A DNA stretch of 64,000 nucleotides from Streptomyces lincolnensis (GTDB lineage Bacteria > Actinomycetota > Actinomycetes > Streptomycetales > Streptomycetaceae): positions 372,001-436,000 of the forward strand of contig NZ_JAIHON010000009.1 in the NCBI RefSeq assembly GCF_021173675.1. Reading direction: 5' to 3'. Shown here piece by piece: positions 63,197 to 64,000 of this stretch. The notes under the pieces are model-generated. The model saw nothing but the letters and a program-made list of their open reading frames with translations, did not search any database and was not told the DNA's origin. Every line of letters begins with the position of its first letter. The stretch's first letter is position 1. A program made the position numbers and the translations under genes.

Positions 63197-64000
63197 ATGC
63201 AGCACGCAGTGGGTTCTCCGCTGCCGCCGCCCCATCAGCCGGGGCACGGACCGGCCACCGGCTGGTCGCCGGCCGCACACCACCCGGGACCGCATCACCC
63301 GGGCACACATCAGGGGTCGGCCCCCGTGCCCCCGCCGCCTCCCGCCCCGGGCTTCACCGGAGTGCCGCCGGCCCCCATGCCGCCCGCGCCGCCGCCGGCT
63401 CCAGCGCCCGCGGCTCCGGACACCACGGGCCACGTCCCGCTGCCGCCCGGCGGTCCGGTCGGTGTGCCCAGCGCACCGCCCGCGACGGCGGCGCCCGATC
63501 CGGCCGCCGCCACCCTCGCGGTCCTGCTCATCGGTCCCGCGGGGGCCGGGAAGACCAGCGTCGCCAAGTACTGGGCGGACCACCGCCGGGTGCCCACCGC
63601 CCACATCAGCCTCGACGACGTCCGCGAATGGGTCCGCTCCGGCTTCGCCGATCCCCAGTCCGGGTGGAACGACCACTCCGAGGCCCAGTACCGCCTGGCC
63701 CGCCGCACCTGCGGCTTCGCCGCGCGCAACTTCCTGGCCAACGGCATCTCCTGCATCCTCGACGACGCCGTCTTCCCCGACCGCCCGGTCGTCGGCCTCG
63801 GCGGCTGGAAGCGCCATGTCGGCCCCGGCCTCCTCCCGGTCGTCCTCCTCCCCGGCCTGGAGATCGTCCTGGAACGCAACGCCGAGCGCTCCGGCAACCG
63901 CCGCCTCACCGACGAAGAGGTCGCCCGCATCCACGGCCGCATGGCCGGCTGGTACGGCTCCGGGCTCCCCATCATCGACAACTCCCAGATGGACGTCCCC
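63197..64000 (+). CDS. P-loop NTPase with proline-rich head (truncated by window end)
   Basis: 268 codons are visible, running off the window. ATG 63197 is the first good start. The first 105 residues are His/Pro/Gly/Ala-rich and disordered. A kinase-like domain follows with Walker A GPAGAGKT (113-120), HISLDDVREW (about 135-144) and a basic helix ending in RLTDEEVARIH. This resembles AAA-type P-loop kinases such as polynucleotide or zeta-toxin-like kinases, but no substrate can be read. It follows aroB and a weak hairpin. Confidence 0.75.
   Translation, partial: MQHAVGSPLPPPHQPGHGPATGWSPAAHHPGPHHPGTHQGSAPVPPPPPAPGFTGVPPAPMPPAPPPAPAPAAPDTTGHVPLPPGGPVGVPSAPPATAAPDPAAATLAVLLIGPAGAGKTSVAKYWADHRRVPTAHISLDDVREWVRSGFADPQSGWNDHSEAQYRLARRTCGFAARNFLANGISCILDDAVFPDRPVVGLGGWKRHVGPGLLPVVLLPGLEIVLERNAERSGNRRLTDEEVARIHGRMAGWYGSGLPIIDNSQMDVP

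Overview
This window is chromosomal DNA of a Streptomyces (or very close actinomycete). The evidence is very high G+C with strong G/C third-position bias, frequent GTG and some TTG starts, many 4-nt ATGA/GTGA gene overlaps, a sporulation-specific ssgB gene, and Tat and lipoprotein signals typical of the genus. From memory, the gene order matches the conserved core of Streptomyces chromosomes (ssgB, thrS, pgsA-patA-pimA, pdxST, ruvCAB, yajC-secDF, apt-relA, hisS, rpsD, alaS, aro genes). It also broadly parallels the Mycobacterium tuberculosis segment running from thrS to aroB. Nothing seen looks like a prophage, insertion sequence, CRISPR array or biosynthetic cluster.

Layout. 1-3107: small membrane proteins, a CGNR zinc-finger regulator, the sporulation protein SsgB, a PGPGW membrane protein and a tRNA-Val(CAC). 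3108-10159: a carbohydrate operon (sugar-binding lipoprotein, two ABC permeases, a YesL-like membrane protein, a 911-residue Tat-exported YetA/PcRGLX-like protein) behind a promoter with LacI-type operators. Its content resembles the rhamnogalacturonan uptake cassette of Bacillus. 10180-16049: a large membrane protein, a SRPBCC protein, a second identical tRNA-Val(CAC), a DEDDh exonuclease, and a two-gene unit made of a DUF4365 protein with a PD-(D/E)XK-like pattern and a protein with a likely OB-fold. 16140-25935: thrS, a HIT protein, two leftward genes (orphan membrane protein, EF-G2), then pgsA-patA-pimA for phosphatidylinositol and its mannosides. 25959-32705: a secreted alpha/beta hydrolase, a LemA-like protein, pdxS-pdxT (vitamin B6), yebC and ruvC-ruvA-ruvB (Holliday junction processing). 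32881-39728: yajC-secD-secF (protein export), apt and relA (purine salvage and ppGpp). 39807-44158: DUF349 protein, secreted cyclophilin, metallo-beta-lactamase hydrolase and hisS. 44274-47875: a leftward ABC-2 exporter plus two-component system operon, followed by a remnant of a second response-regulator gene. 48021-53203: VKOR, rarA, rpsD behind a heavily structured leader, and a stand-alone NB-ARC/TPR-like ATPase. 53368-60068: DUF948, DUF6167, alaS, ruvX, mltG and aroE. 60245-63032: aroC-aroK-aroB. 63197-end: a truncated P-loop ATPase gene.

Most of the window is housekeeping. The parts that deserve attention are the putative pectin-backbone operon, the DUF4365/OB-fold gene pair, the EF-G2 paralogue with a non-canonical G4 motif, the response-regulator tail remnant beside its intact paralogue, the structured rpsD leader, and the Gln/Tyr-rich disordered extension of MltG. 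All family names come from reading the translations. No database search was run.
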